From: Neorhodopirellula pilleata
GTDB lineage: Bacteria; Planctomycetota; Planctomycetia; Pirellulales; Pirellulaceae
Reading direction: 5' to 3'
Assembly: GCF_007859915.1 (NCBI RefSeq)
Contig: NZ_SJPM01000010.1
Span: 252,743 to 316,742 of the forward strand
Length of the DNA: 64,000 nucleotides
Shown: piece by piece, positions 52,779 to 60,560 of the stretch
Layout: every line of letters starts with the position of its first letter
How positions within the stretch are numbered: position 1 is the stretch's first letter
The notes under the pieces: generated by a model
The model's database searches: none
What the model saw: only the letters and a program-made list of their open reading frames with translations
What the model was told of the DNA's origin: nothing
Made by a program: the position numbers and the translations under genes

Positions 52779-53963
52779 ATGATCCATGCGATCCGAATCC
52801 GCTGTTTGACTGCGGTGTGCTTGATGTGCTCGTGGACCGCATGGACGGAGGCAGATGATTTGAATCCCGAACGGATCATCCCCGAGGAAAAAGCCCAACC
52901 GCTTGAGTCGATGTTGCCGGGCTCGTCTGAAAAAATGGGTTCGCGAGATTCGCTCGACCGAGCCACCGATTGGAAACCGCTCGACACCGAAGCCATGGCT
53001 GAGATGCTTCGCCGCTGTCTCGATACGATCGGCGTCCCGTCCGACGCGATCAATCGCTCGACCGAACAGTTCCTCGCCGACATCCGACAAGAAGACGCCG
53101 AGGCGCTGAACGCGTGGGTCAACGCGGCGGCGATGCAGATCGATCCGATCGCCGCCATGATCGGACGATCCAATCCGGATTCGAATGCACCCGAATCGAA
53201 TACGAGCGTCGAACTTCTCGGCTTGGCCAAACGTTTGGACCCCAGCGGTCCGGACTATCCGACGATCGAATCCTTGCCGCCGGAGATGCGTGCGGCACTG
53301 CGGACTTGGATCGGTCGCGAACTCGTTCGGGCTCGTCTGTATGACGAAGCACTTCCGATCTTTGCCGAGGTCGATCCGGCCGCATCGCCCGACGCGGCAT
53401 CGTTGCTGTTCTATCGTGGTGCCTGCTACCACGCCTTGCTCAAGGCCAAGGAAGCGTTATCGGATTTGCGAAGCTTGCTCCAACACGAAGATGACATTCC
53501 TGTTCGATATGCACGGACGGCGAAGATGATGGTCGCCGACATCAAACCGCTCAAAGAAGACTCGCTCGATGAAATCTCTCGCTTAATGACCGACGTCACC
53601 CGACGCCTGGACTTGGGACGGGCCGACGACGCTACCCAACATCGAGAACAAGAGGTCATTGATAAGCTGACCAAGCTGATCGACAAAATCGAAGAACAGC
53701 AGCAGCAACAACAGCAGCAACAAAGCAATGGTCAAGGGGGAAATCCTCGGGGTGGCGAGGCCAAACCGATGGAAGACAGCCGTATCGCCGGTGCCAGCGG
53801 CGAGGGAGACGCCGACCGCAAAACCCTAGACGACAAAGGTGGCTGGGGAAATTTACCGCCCGCCGAACGCCAAGAATCGTTGCAACAGATCAGCCGCGAT
53901 TTGCCGACGCACTACCGCGAAGCCATCGAAGCCTACTTCCGTAAAATGGCCACCGATTCGTAG
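52779..53963 (+). CDS. Exported helical protein of the MoxR-vWA operon
   Basis: The ATG at 52779 has GGGAGA 8 bp upstream and yields a signal peptide (MIHAIRIRCLTAVCLMCSWTAWTEA). The 394-residue protein is largely a-helical. A TPR-like part lies around LYDEALPIFAEVDPAASPDAASLLFYRGACYHAL, a polyglutamine stretch occurs near residue 310, and a charged C-terminus ends THYREAIEAYFRKMA. No known enzyme family is recognised. It lies 42 bp after the coiled-coil protein gene and shares its last base with the start of the transporter gene. Confidence 0.72.
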   Translation: MIHAIRIRCLTAVCLMCSWTAWTEADDLNPERIIPEEKAQPLESMLPGSSEKMGSRDSLDRATDWKPLDTEAMAEMLRRCLDTIGVPSDAINRSTEQFLADIRQEDAEALNAWVNAAAMQIDPIAAMIGRSNPDSNAPESNTSVELLGLAKRLDPSGPDYPTIESLPPEMRAALRTWIGRELVRARLYDEALPIFAEVDPAASPDAASLLFYRGACYHALLKAKEALSDLRSLLQHEDDIPVRYARTAKMMVADIKPLKEDSLDEISRLMTDVTRRLDLGRADDATQHREQEVIDKLTKLIDKIEEQQQQQQQQQSNGQGGNPRGGEAKPMEDSRIAGASGEGDADRKTLDDKGGWGNLPPAERQESLQQISRDLPTHYREAIEAYFRKMATDS

Positions 53964-55621
53964 TGGACGAGGCGACGACACCCAACCATCGCCAAGCCGA
54001 TTTAAGAATCGAAAACCTAAACGTGACCGCAGGCGGTAACGTTCTATTGCGCGACGCATCGGTGACCTTGCCTCATGGAAAGATCACCGTTCTCGTCGGC
54101 GGCAGTGGCGCGGGCAAGTCGGTCCTGCTGCGTGTCCTCGCCGGCATCCTGCCTCGCGACGGTGAGTCGATCACATGGTCCGGAGCGTTCTCGTTTGACC
54201 GTGACTCGTCCGCCCGATCGTCATCGGATCGCCCGCAGCGGACCGGAATCGTCTTTCAACAATTTGCGTTGTTTGACGAACTCAACCCCGTCGCCAATGT
54301 TCAGTTCGCGATCGATCATCGACGCGATCGGCATCACCCGCCTCGCTATCGAGCGATGCAGTGGTTGGAACTACTCGGCGTGCCGTCTTCGACCCACGTT
54401 GCCGCGTTGAGCGGTGGTCAGAAACAGCGTTTGGCGATCGCACGCACCTTGGCCGCCGATCCGGAAATTATCCTTTACGACGAACCGACGTCAGGCTTGG
54501 ATGCGGCCAGCGGACGTCGGGTCGCCGAACTGATCCGCGAAACCCAACGGCGATTCGGGCGTACCAGCCTCGTGGTCACCCACGATTACGAGACCCTACT
54601 CGGGTTCGCTGATCAAGTCTTGCTGTTGGATTCCCATACGCACTGCATTCGCCCCGTTCCTACCGAGCAACGTGACGGCCTAGCGGACTTGATGGATACC
54701 GCTGGCGATGTGTCCGCCGACCGACAGTCACCGCCGACCTCCGTTCCGCCGCAACGCGTCTGGGGTGCGAACGTGTTGGGTTGGTTAGCCGAGTCCGCCA
54801 AGCGTTTTTTGACCGCGACCGGCGACACCCTGATCGCCGTCGCTCGATTACCGATCGACGCGTTTCCGATCGTCCCACGCCCTCGTTGGGCGGCTCGATT
54901 TTTGGGACACTATTTGCGTTTGATCGGCGGGCCGTCGGCATGCGTTTACTTGATCATCGCCGGTCTGATCACGGGATTCACAACGACTTACTTCACGTTG
55001 CGATTCTTGCCGTTTCGACTCTACACGCAACCGTTGCTAATCGATGAAATGCTGGCATCGATCGGATTCGCGTTGTATCGAATTCTGGTTCCGGTTCTCG
55101 CCACGGTGTTGATCGCCGCCCGCTGCGGTGCCGCCGTTGCGGCCGATGTGGGGGTCAAGCAATACGGCGGGCAAATCGATGCGTTGAGAACGTTGGGCGT
55201 GCGACCGCCGGCGTATTTGCTAGTTCCGATTCTCGGCGGATTCTTGATTGCGACGCCGATACTGGAATGGATCGCCTTCACCGCGTCGCACTGGATCAGC
55301 CGCTTCACGTTCTTGGTCACCTATCCGGAGATCGGGATTCATTTTTGGCATCAGCATTTCTTCCGCGCGATCACACCGAAGCCCGACTCATTCGCGGCTG
55401 CGTTTCCCGATGGCGGGCTATTTTTGTTCGGCCAAGGTTGGGCTTGGGTGCTGCTCAAGAACAGCGCTTGCGGCATCGGGACCGCCGCGATCGCTTACCA
55501 CAGCGGCATGTCACCCAAGCAGTCCGCCGGAGACGTCAGCGCCGCGATCACGTCGACGGTTCTGTGGACGACCTTGTATGTCTTGATCGTCCATTTTGTG
55601 ATAGCCTTAATGGAGTTCTGA
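53963..55621 (+). CDS. MlaF-MlaE fused ABC transporter for phospholipid-type substrates
   Basis: One 552-residue chain joins an ATPase and a permease that are separate in most bacteria. The ATPase half (1-230) has Walker A GGSGAGKSVLL, signature ALSGGQKQRLAIARTL, Walker B IILYDEPTSGLD and the H-loop VTHDYE. The permease half (from about 300) has five or so helices and the MlaE-type GVKQYGGQIDALRTLGVRPPAYLLVPR-like segment (here LVPILGG). The Mla family moves phospholipids between inner and outer membrane. GTG at 53963 overlaps the previous stop by one base. No MlaD (MCE) gene follows. Confidence 0.88.
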   Translation: MDEATTPNHRQADLRIENLNVTAGGNVLLRDASVTLPHGKITVLVGGSGAGKSVLLRVLAGILPRDGESITWSGAFSFDRDSSARSSSDRPQRTGIVFQQFALFDELNPVANVQFAIDHRRDRHHPPRYRAMQWLELLGVPSSTHVAALSGGQKQRLAIARTLAADPEIILYDEPTSGLDAASGRRVAELIRETQRRFGRTSLVVTHDYETLLGFADQVLLLDSHTHCIRPVPTEQRDGLADLMDTAGDVSADRQSPPTSVPPQRVWGANVLGWLAESAKRFLTATGDTLIAVARLPIDAFPIVPRPRWAARFLGHYLRLIGGPSACVYLIIAGLITGFTTTYFTLRFLPFRLYTQPLLIDEMLASIGFALYRILVPVLATVLIAARCGAAVAADVGVKQYGGQIDALRTLGVRPPAYLLVPILGGFLIATPILEWIAFTASHWISRFTFLVTYPEIGIHFWHQHFFRAITPKPDSFAAAFPDGGLFLFGQGWAWVLLKNSACGIGTAAIAYHSGMSPKQSAGDVSAAITSTVLWTTLYVLIVHFVIALMEF

Positions 55622-55640
55622 GTAACCGCTCGCCGCTCGC

Positions 55641-55802
55641 TCCCAGGCTCCCGCCCACTTTATCCTACACAAGTCATCATGTATCGCTCCCCTGCCAGCG
55701 CGTCTGGCAGGAAGCCGAGGTTGGCAAGCTAGACATTCACCCACGAGACGAGCTCGTGGGGGTCAAAAAGATGTCTAGGATAAAGAGGGCTCCCGCCTGG
55801 GA
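55641..55802 (+). repeat. Dispersed double-hairpin element, copy 2, with terminal inverted repeats
   Basis: This copy has 26-bp ends matching at 21 positions (55641-55666 and 55777-55802; outer TCCCAGGC, inner CTTTATCCT). Inside are two hairpins, 55691-55711 (loop CGCGT) and 55740-55760 (loop ACGAG), matching those at 9606-9672. It follows the transporter gene at the end of the MoxR operon. The complete ends suggest a non-autonomous transposable element; copy 1 is truncated on the right. Confidence 0.78.
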
Positions 55803-55856
55803 ACGCACTGTCTTGGAGGCTCCCGCCTCCCAACCCCCACAAGAACCAATCAACGC

Positions 55857-56027
55857 ATGGACAAAAAAGCAAAGAAACGTTTAGACATCATCAACAAGAA
55901 ACTACAAACCCTCCGCCCCCGCTTGGCCGGATCGCGAGAGCAAGCCGATGATCCTCAAGAACTCAAAGATCTTGAGAACGAAATCGCCTCGCTCGAGGCC
56001 GAAGCGGTCGAGCTGAAAAAATCCTGA
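55857..56027 (+). CDS. Small charged coiled-coil protein, 56 residues
   Basis: The frame begins MDKKAKKRLDIINKKLQ and ends VELKKS. It is highly charged and predicted as one or two helices, with a heptad-like pattern in LKDLENEIASLEAEAVEL. The stop lies 5 bp before the bioA ATG, so it is probably the first gene of a bioA transcript. Codon use resembles neighbouring genes and the start has no overlap with other coding sequence. Function is unknown; similar short proteins occur in planctomycetes, as far as I recall. Confidence 0.68.
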   Translation: MDKKAKKRLDIINKKLQTLRPRLAGSREQADDPQELKDLENEIASLEAEAVELKKS

Positions 56028-56032
56028 AACGC

Positions 56033-57271
56033 ATGAGTGATCCCGTTTGGCGTCCCTACTGCCAAATGAAGACGGCCGCGCCGCCGGTACTCATCAGCGG
56101 TGCGGAAGGTTTTGAGTTGATCACCGCCGACGGCCGTCGTTTGCTCGACGGCATGGCCTCGTGGTGGTCGGTCTGTCACGGCTATGGCCACCCGCACATC
56201 ATCGAGGCGGTCTCGCGACAACTTCGACAAATGCCGCACGTGATGTTCGGCGGAATCACGCACGAGCCGGCCGAGCGTTTGGCCGCCCGATTGGTCGAAC
56301 GATTGCCGGGCGACTTGAACCACGTATTCTTTGCCGACAGTGGCAGCGTGGCGATCGAAGTGGCGATGAAGATGGCGAGCGGGTATTGGCGGCGACATGG
56401 CCAATCCGATCGAACTCGCTTTCTCGCCTTCGACCACGCTTATCACGGTGATACCACCGGCGCGATGTCGTTGTGCGATCCGGACCGCAGCATGCACGCT
56501 CGGTACGGCAACGCGATCCTAAAACAAGTCCACTGCCCGCTTCCCCGCGACGAAGAAACGACCTGCGTATTCATTGAAACCATCCAACAACATCACCATG
56601 AACTCGCCGCCGTGTGCATCGAGCCGCTCGTGCAAGGGGCCGGTGGCATGCGATTTCACTGCCCCAAAACATTGCGACGAATCCGAGATGCCTGCGACCA
56701 ATTCGATCTATTGATGATCGCCGACGAGATCGCGACCGGGTTCGGACGGACCGGTACGATGTTCGCGATCGACGCCACCGACGTCGTCCCAGACATTATG
56801 TGTTTGGGCAAAGCGTTAACTGCGGGGACGATGACGATGGCCGTGACGGTCGCCGGAGATCGAGTGTTCGATGCGTTCTGGTCCGATGAGGCAGCCGATG
56901 CGTTGATGCACGGCCCAACGTTCATGGCCAACCCACTGGCCTGCGCCGCCGCCAACGCATCCTTGGACCTGTTTGAAACCGAACCACGAGTCGCTCAAGC
57001 GTCGGCCATGGAAGCCCAATTGCGACGAGGTTTGGCCCCCTGTCGTGATTTGCCTGGAGTCGTCGATGTGCGTTGTCGCGGGGCGATCGGCGTGGTCCAA
57101 GTGGAGGCGATACCCGACGTCGAGCGACTGCGTAAACGATTTGTCGACCTCGGCGTCTGGTTACGCCCCTTCGGCGATTGCATCTACACCACCCCGCCGC
57201 TGAACTTGCCCGATGAACGCATCAAGCAGCTCTGCGAGGCAATCGTTCGCGCAATCGAAACGGGCATCTGA
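56033..57271 (+). CDS. bioA: Adenosylmethionine-8-amino-7-oxononanoate aminotransferase
   Basis: The PLP enzyme of biotin synthesis that forms 7,8-diaminononanoate with SAM as amino donor. Family marks are WRPYCQMK at the start, DGMASWWSVCHGYGHP (substrate-site tryptophans), FFADSGSVAIEVAMKMA, the catalytic aspartate in IADEIATGFGRTG, and the Schiff-base lysine in CLGKALTAGTMTMA. At 412 residues it is full length. Other bio genes are not in the window. The accessory repeat region starts directly after its stop. Confidence 0.95.
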   Translation: MSDPVWRPYCQMKTAAPPVLISGAEGFELITADGRRLLDGMASWWSVCHGYGHPHIIEAVSRQLRQMPHVMFGGITHEPAERLAARLVERLPGDLNHVFFADSGSVAIEVAMKMASGYWRRHGQSDRTRFLAFDHAYHGDTTGAMSLCDPDRSMHARYGNAILKQVHCPLPRDEETTCVFIETIQQHHHELAAVCIEPLVQGAGGMRFHCPKTLRRIRDACDQFDLLMIADEIATGFGRTGTMFAIDATDVVPDIMCLGKALTAGTMTMAVTVAGDRVFDAFWSDEAADALMHGPTFMANPLACAAANASLDLFETEPRVAQASAMEAQLRRGLAPCRDLPGVVDVRCRGAIGVVQVEAIPDVERLRKRFVDLGVWLRPFGDCIYTTPPLNLPDERIKQLCEAIVRAIETGI

Positions 57272-57284
57272 CGCCAAGCAAGGA

Positions 57285-57327
57285 AAAACCGCCAGGTGCC
57301 ACCCAAAAAACCGCCAGGTGCCACCCA
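57285..57327 (+). repeat. REP repeats left of the tyrosine transposase gene
   Basis: Two tandem copies of a unit with core CCGCCAGGTGCCACCCA. The core is inverted relative to the two copies at 58809-58870. Together they bracket the transposase gene and are its likely recognition sequences. Confidence 0.82.
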
Positions 57328-57344
57328 CGTTTCATCGCGATCGC

Positions 57345-57480
57345 TGCACGGCCTGGTTTCGACCCTCTTTCGTGCTCGTGCTCAGCATCGCGGTGCTCGT
57401 GCTCGTAATCGATCGAAGGACGATAGTAATCGAGCCAATCGTGGTCGAACGCTGGTTCGGTCATCGCTGCAATTCGGTTG
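57345..57480 (-). pseudogene. Remnant of a four-helix-bundle gene 3' end and of an attC-like site
   Basis: Read on the minus strand, this segment encodes a fragment (LDYYRPSIDYEHEHRDAEH and neighbouring residues) like the C-terminus of the four-helix-bundle pseudogene at 59749-60267. The DNA with TGCACGGCCTGGTT and GTGCTCGTGCTCAGCATCGC also recurs at 59804-59875. The segment AACCAGGCCGTGCA is the first arm of an attC-like site that then breaks off at the REP repeats. The N-terminal coding part is gone; the transposase gene stands in its place. The rest of the 57272-57596 gap contains only these repeats. Confidence 0.6.
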
Positions 57481-57596
57481 GCATTGAATTGCAATGACTG
57501 CGTTTTTCGCGTTCGGTGTGACAATCAGCGCAGCGGCGAGCTTAACCGACTGGTTCAGCTGGCAAATTGAATGAACGACGTTTGGAAGCAGACCGA

Positions 57597-58757
57597 CTAC
57601 GTGAAACAGGCCGCGCCGCTACCCTGGCCTCGGTAGTGGTGGCGGCCCGTTTGCTCGGCATGTTGCTTCATGGACTCAGGGCGACCCACACACGCGCTCT
57701 TGCCAAAGTAACGTTGCCAGTTCCAAACCAAATCTCGCCACATCGACACGTCAATGCCCAACGCCGCTAAACGCTTCGCCAACCGCGCAGGCACCTCCGC
57801 TTTAACGCCCTGGACACTCTGCTTGGCCGTCCAGCAAAGCAGTTCCCAGTAGTCCTCCCAAGACAGATTCAAGAAGCCACGATCACTACTGCGAATGCCA
57901 CCGGTGTGAACCTCGGCTTCGCCGGACAGGATATCCGGCTTCATCGTCAAAGGGCTCAACCAAGCGTCACGCAGGATCCGACGGCCGGTTGGATTCCTTC
58001 GTCTCGCTTTGCGTTCTTTCCGAAGGTCATCGACCGGTGTTTCGCGGATCTTGCGGCCGGCTTCCTCCGTCGGAATCGGCTTCAGGTCAAACGCGGCGGA
58101 GTCGACTTGTTCTCCCTTTTGTGCCTCAGCACGATCATAAGCACTCGTAAACCGACACCCTTCGGGGCCTCCCGCGATTGCCGCCCGCACTGGGTTTAAA
58201 TCCACGTACATGCTGCAGGCAAGCAACCCGGCGTCATCGATAATTCTTTGTGCCTTGAACCTACCTTCCCAAAATCGACCCGTGCACTGATCTTGAAAAT
58301 TAGCCATCCGTGCGATCGGCTCCGAAAGTGCCCTCATGAACCAGGACACATCGCAGAGTCGCCGCCGCACCTCCGCCAGTCGTTTCTTATCCCGGACAAG
58401 TGTTTTGACATCATTCTCGGTCGGTTCAGCCAAATGTTCTTCCATCCGTCGACCAGGAAAGACCCGTAACCAGCCGATCGCGACCTCTTCGTCGGACCAC
58501 TGCGCACAGACATCGGGCCGATTTCGCAGGATCTGGTGGATATGATTGCTCATAATCGCATAGGAAAGGACATCGATCGCGAACACCGAGGCGAGTGCCT
58601 CCATTCTCCTGCGAATCCATTCTTTCCGGAACGAATACTCGACCCCTGAGACCGGATCGACCCCAGCCAGCCAAGCTCTCCGGACACAGCGTTGTATGCA
58701 GTGAACATAACAAATCTCTTCTGGCGAGAACTGTTCGGAGCGTTGTGGACGAGGCAT
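57597..58757 (-). CDS. REP-associated tyrosine transposase (Y1/HUH family)
   Basis: A single-strand DNA transposase related to TnpA of IS200/IS605 that copies REP/REPIN repeats. The HUH motif is SNHIHQILR and the likely nucleophile is the tyrosine in SMYVDLNPVRA. The N-terminal YVHCIQRCVRRAWL and the segment ARMANFQDQCTGRFWEGRFKAQRI belong to the same family. The 386-residue length suits the longer planctomycete type. Inverted REP repeats (GGTGCCACCC core) lie on both sides. The gene occupies the space between two flanks of a four-helix-bundle locus, which suggests insertion or replacement there. Confidence 0.9.
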   Translation of the reverse strand: MPRPQRSEQFSPEEICYVHCIQRCVRRAWLAGVDPVSGVEYSFRKEWIRRRMEALASVFAIDVLSYAIMSNHIHQILRNRPDVCAQWSDEEVAIGWLRVFPGRRMEEHLAEPTENDVKTLVRDKKRLAEVRRRLCDVSWFMRALSEPIARMANFQDQCTGRFWEGRFKAQRIIDDAGLLACSMYVDLNPVRAAIAGGPEGCRFTSAYDRAEAQKGEQVDSAAFDLKPIPTEEAGRKIRETPVDDLRKERKARRRNPTGRRILRDAWLSPLTMKPDILSGEAEVHTGGIRSSDRGFLNLSWEDYWELLCWTAKQSVQGVKAEVPARLAKRLAALGIDVSMWRDLVWNWQRYFGKSACVGRPESMKQHAEQTGRHHYRGQGSGAACFT

Positions 58758-58808
58758 GGCAATCTCCCGGTTTGAGCAATTTCCCGAATTCTACGGACTA
58801 CCTCGCCA

Positions 58809-58870
58809 CATGTCAAAGGTGGGTGGCACCATTTATTGACATGTCAAAGGTGGGTGGCACCATTTATTGA
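58809..58870 (-). repeat. REP repeats right of the tyrosine transposase gene
   Basis: Two exact tandem 31-bp units, each with AAAGGTGGGTGGCACCATT, inverted relative to the left copies. They abut the 72-bp repeat that starts at 58873. Confidence 0.85.
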
Positions 58871-58872
58871 TT

Positions 58873-58944
58873 ATCAAAGCCGCTTTTCGATTACGAGCAC
58901 GAGCACCGTTTCACTGAGCACGAGCACGATGGAGCACTTCGTGC
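58873..58944. repeat. 72-bp direct repeat, copy 1 (four-helix-bundle upstream flank)
   Basis: Identical over 72 bp to 60266-60337, where it forms the upstream region of the four-helix-bundle pseudogene. It contains a palindromic CGAGCACGAGCACCG...GAGCACGAGCACG pattern and ends at the attC-like site that follows. Confidence 0.85.
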
Positions 58945-59033
58945 CAGAACGTTTGCGAAAACCGGGTGGCCGCGATTGATCTTCTATCTGTAAACGCGCT
59001 GTCGGCCTCTCCGAGTTCATCGGATGGTTATCC
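58944..59033 (-). other. attC-like recombination site A
   Basis: Read on the minus strand, the 90-bp sequence starts with GGATAAC and ends with GTTCTGG. The inner arms CCGATGAACTCGGAGAGGCCG (part) and CGGCCACCCGGTTTTCG pair, with unpaired bases on the first arm. The AACCAT-N4-ATGAAC pattern matches sites B, C and E. It lies 17 bp after the stop of the small membrane-protein gene at 59051. Confidence 0.65.
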
Positions 59034-59050
59034 GCTTTCCGTCAGCACTT

Positions 59051-59410
59051 TCATCCGAACCATAGAAAGTCCATAGGCCACGCCCAGGCAAATGTGCAAA
59101 TTGCCAGAAAGCCGGCACTACCGAGCAACGCCATTCGAATATCCTTTCTAACGAGTCCGACGCATACAAAGAATGCCGTGAGGATTCCAAGCAAATGAGT
59201 AAACGCCCATAGTGCAGCGGAGCCTTGCGCCACGGCCGACATGGAAGCTAGCGATTTGATTCCACCGTAAAACTGAAAACGGTCTATCGCACTTGCCGCA
59301 ATGCAAAGTCCACCAAAAAAAGCAATCGCGGCAAACATATTCCAAATAAGTTGAGTCGGTAGAGACCCAGCCGGAGTTTGTTCTGCGGGGGATTGATATG
59401 GGTTAGTCAT
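59051..59410 (-). CDS. Small membrane protein of MTNPYQSP type, cassette-borne
   Basis: The ATG at 59410 gives the start MTNPYQSPAEQTP, seen in many short planctomycete membrane proteins, then three or four hydrophobic helices (for example LIWNMFAAIAFFGGLCIAASA and LWAFTHLLGILTAFFVCVGLV). It has 119 residues and no catalytic motif. The gene lies between attC-like sites A and B on the same strand as a second small gene. Function is unknown. The weak ribosome-binding site leaves an upstream start at 59431 possible. Confidence 0.65.
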   Translation of the reverse strand: MTNPYQSPAEQTPAGSLPTQLIWNMFAAIAFFGGLCIAASAIDRFQFYGGIKSLASMSAVAQGSAALWAFTHLLGILTAFFVCVGLVRKDIRMALLGSAGFLAICTFAWAWPMDFLWFG

Positions 59411-59457
59411 GTTCAAGAGGCTGACAATCACAAATCGATCAGTAATTTGAAAGATAG

Positions 59458-59694
59458 CTAAATGCGCCCAGTGAGCGCACGATATATGTCGCGTCGTTCA
59501 TTGAGTCGAAATCGCTTGGGAATCCGATCGGCTGAACGCGGAAGGTAAATGAAGAAGAATAGTGATGCGAGGCTAGCAGGTGATGCAAGCCAAGCAAAGT
59601 GGCGGTATTGCGTTGTGCCAAGAAAGCCAAGGAACGCTAGAAAGAACAAAAATGCAAGAAACGCAAAGTAGCGACGGTCATAGGCTTGGGACAT
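59458..59694 (-). CDS. Small hydrophobic protein, cassette-borne
   Basis: The frame from ATG 59694 encodes 78 residues: a basic start (MSQAYDRRYFAFLAFLFFLAF), two membrane helices and a basic C-terminus (RIPKRFRLNERRDIYRAL). It has no similarity that I recognise. It lies directly after the recombination core of attC-like site B, where the first gene of a cassette would be expected. The frame is short, so coding is likely but not certain. Confidence 0.45.
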   Translation of the reverse strand: MSQAYDRRYFAFLAFLFFLAFLGFLGTTQYRHFAWLASPASLASLFFFIYLPRSADRIPKRFRLNERRDIYRALTGRI

Positions 59695-59733
59695 GGTGGT
59701 TGCAATCAAGTGAATGGCTTGGAGGTTTCAGAA

Positions 59734-59823
59734 GGATAACGGACGCCGTCACCCTGGACGGGCGATTGGGTTTCGATTTGTTAAACCGCGTAAGCCGTCC
59801 ATAAGTGCACGGCCTGGTTCGGG
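59734..59823 (-). other. attC-like recombination site B
   Basis: Read on the minus strand it starts with CCCGAAC and ends with GTTATCC (90 bp). The arms GCCGTGCACTTATGGACGG and CCGTCCAGGGTGACGGC pair, with extra bases on the first arm. It follows the four-helix-bundle pseudogene and precedes the small hydrophobic protein gene. Confidence 0.68.
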
Positions 59824-60267
59824 CTTTCGTTCGTGCTCGTGCTCAGCATCGCGGTGCTCGTGCTCGCAATCGATCACCGTTGCGTAGTCTAGCGATGACT
59901 CCCCGACCCCGTCAAACTTGATCGCCATCCGAGTCAACATCGAGACGAATCGCTTGAGCTTCAGCTTCATATCACGGCTTGTCTTGATATCCACTCCACC
60001 GGACACAACGAGCACATCTTGGATCGCAGCGCATTCAAAGGCTGACCCGCGAGCGATGTCGAGAAAACACGCACGATCCTTCACGCTTCACTTGCCGTTG
60101 TCCTCGGCGAGGTTCAGAGGAATTGATTGCGCCGCACGGAGCCATTGATCACGAGCGTGGCGATGCAAACCGCTCAGCGATTTCGAAATCTCGAAAGCCG
60201 CCGAAACATCCTCGAGGAACAGACGGTAAACATCCAGACGATCGTGCTCGAAGACTGGATCGTTCAT
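59749..60267 (-). pseudogene. Four-helix-bundle (23S rRNA IVS-type) protein gene with one in-frame stop
   Basis: From ATG 60267 the frame reads MNDPVFEHDRLDVYRLFLED to PLNLAEDNGK, meets TGA at 60088-60090, and continues without shift as SVKDRACFLDIARGSAFECAAIQDVL and KRFVSMLTRMAIKFDG. Family members have Arg where the TGA stands (GKRS-KDR), so a single CGA to TGA change explains it. The C-terminus carries the EHEHRDAEHEHE repeat common at the ends of these genes in planctomycetes, and runs into attC-like site B. Function of intact members is unknown; some are encoded in rRNA intervening sequences. Confidence 0.8.
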
Positions 60268-60337
60268 CAAAGCCGCTTTTCGATTACGAGCACGAGCACC
60301 GTTTCACTGAGCACGAGCACGATGGAGCACTTCGTGC
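60266..60337. repeat. 72-bp direct repeat, copy 2
   Basis: Identical to 58873-58944. Here it covers the first bases and upstream region of the four-helix-bundle pseudogene, between its start codon and attC-like site E. Confidence 0.85.
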
Positions 60338-60428
60338 TCGTAACGCCTGCGTTAACCCGGCGGCAGCCAAGAACCTTCGATTTCATATTCCGCCCGATCC
60401 GCCGCTCGGGTTCACCGCTTTGTTCAAG
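60338..60428 (-). other. attC-like recombination site E, next to the IS91-like element
   Basis: Minus strand: starts with CTTGAAC and ends with GTTACGA (91 bp). The arms GCGGTGAACCCGAGCGGCGG and CCGCCGGGTTAACGC pair with unpaired bases on the first arm, as in sites A-C. Its outer end is the tetranucleotide GTTC/CAAG, a preferred IS91 target, and the IS91-like element starts about here. Confidence 0.62.
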
Positions 60429-60560
60429 TAAGCCGCTATCGCGGCGGGGAAGTACATTTTGAGTGGTTTGGAGGTATCTGGATTTGTTTGAAGCATCCTG
60501 GCAGGAGGAGCTGTTCGCTGTGGACAGCTCATCAACTCCTCCTGTTACAGGAAACTTTCG

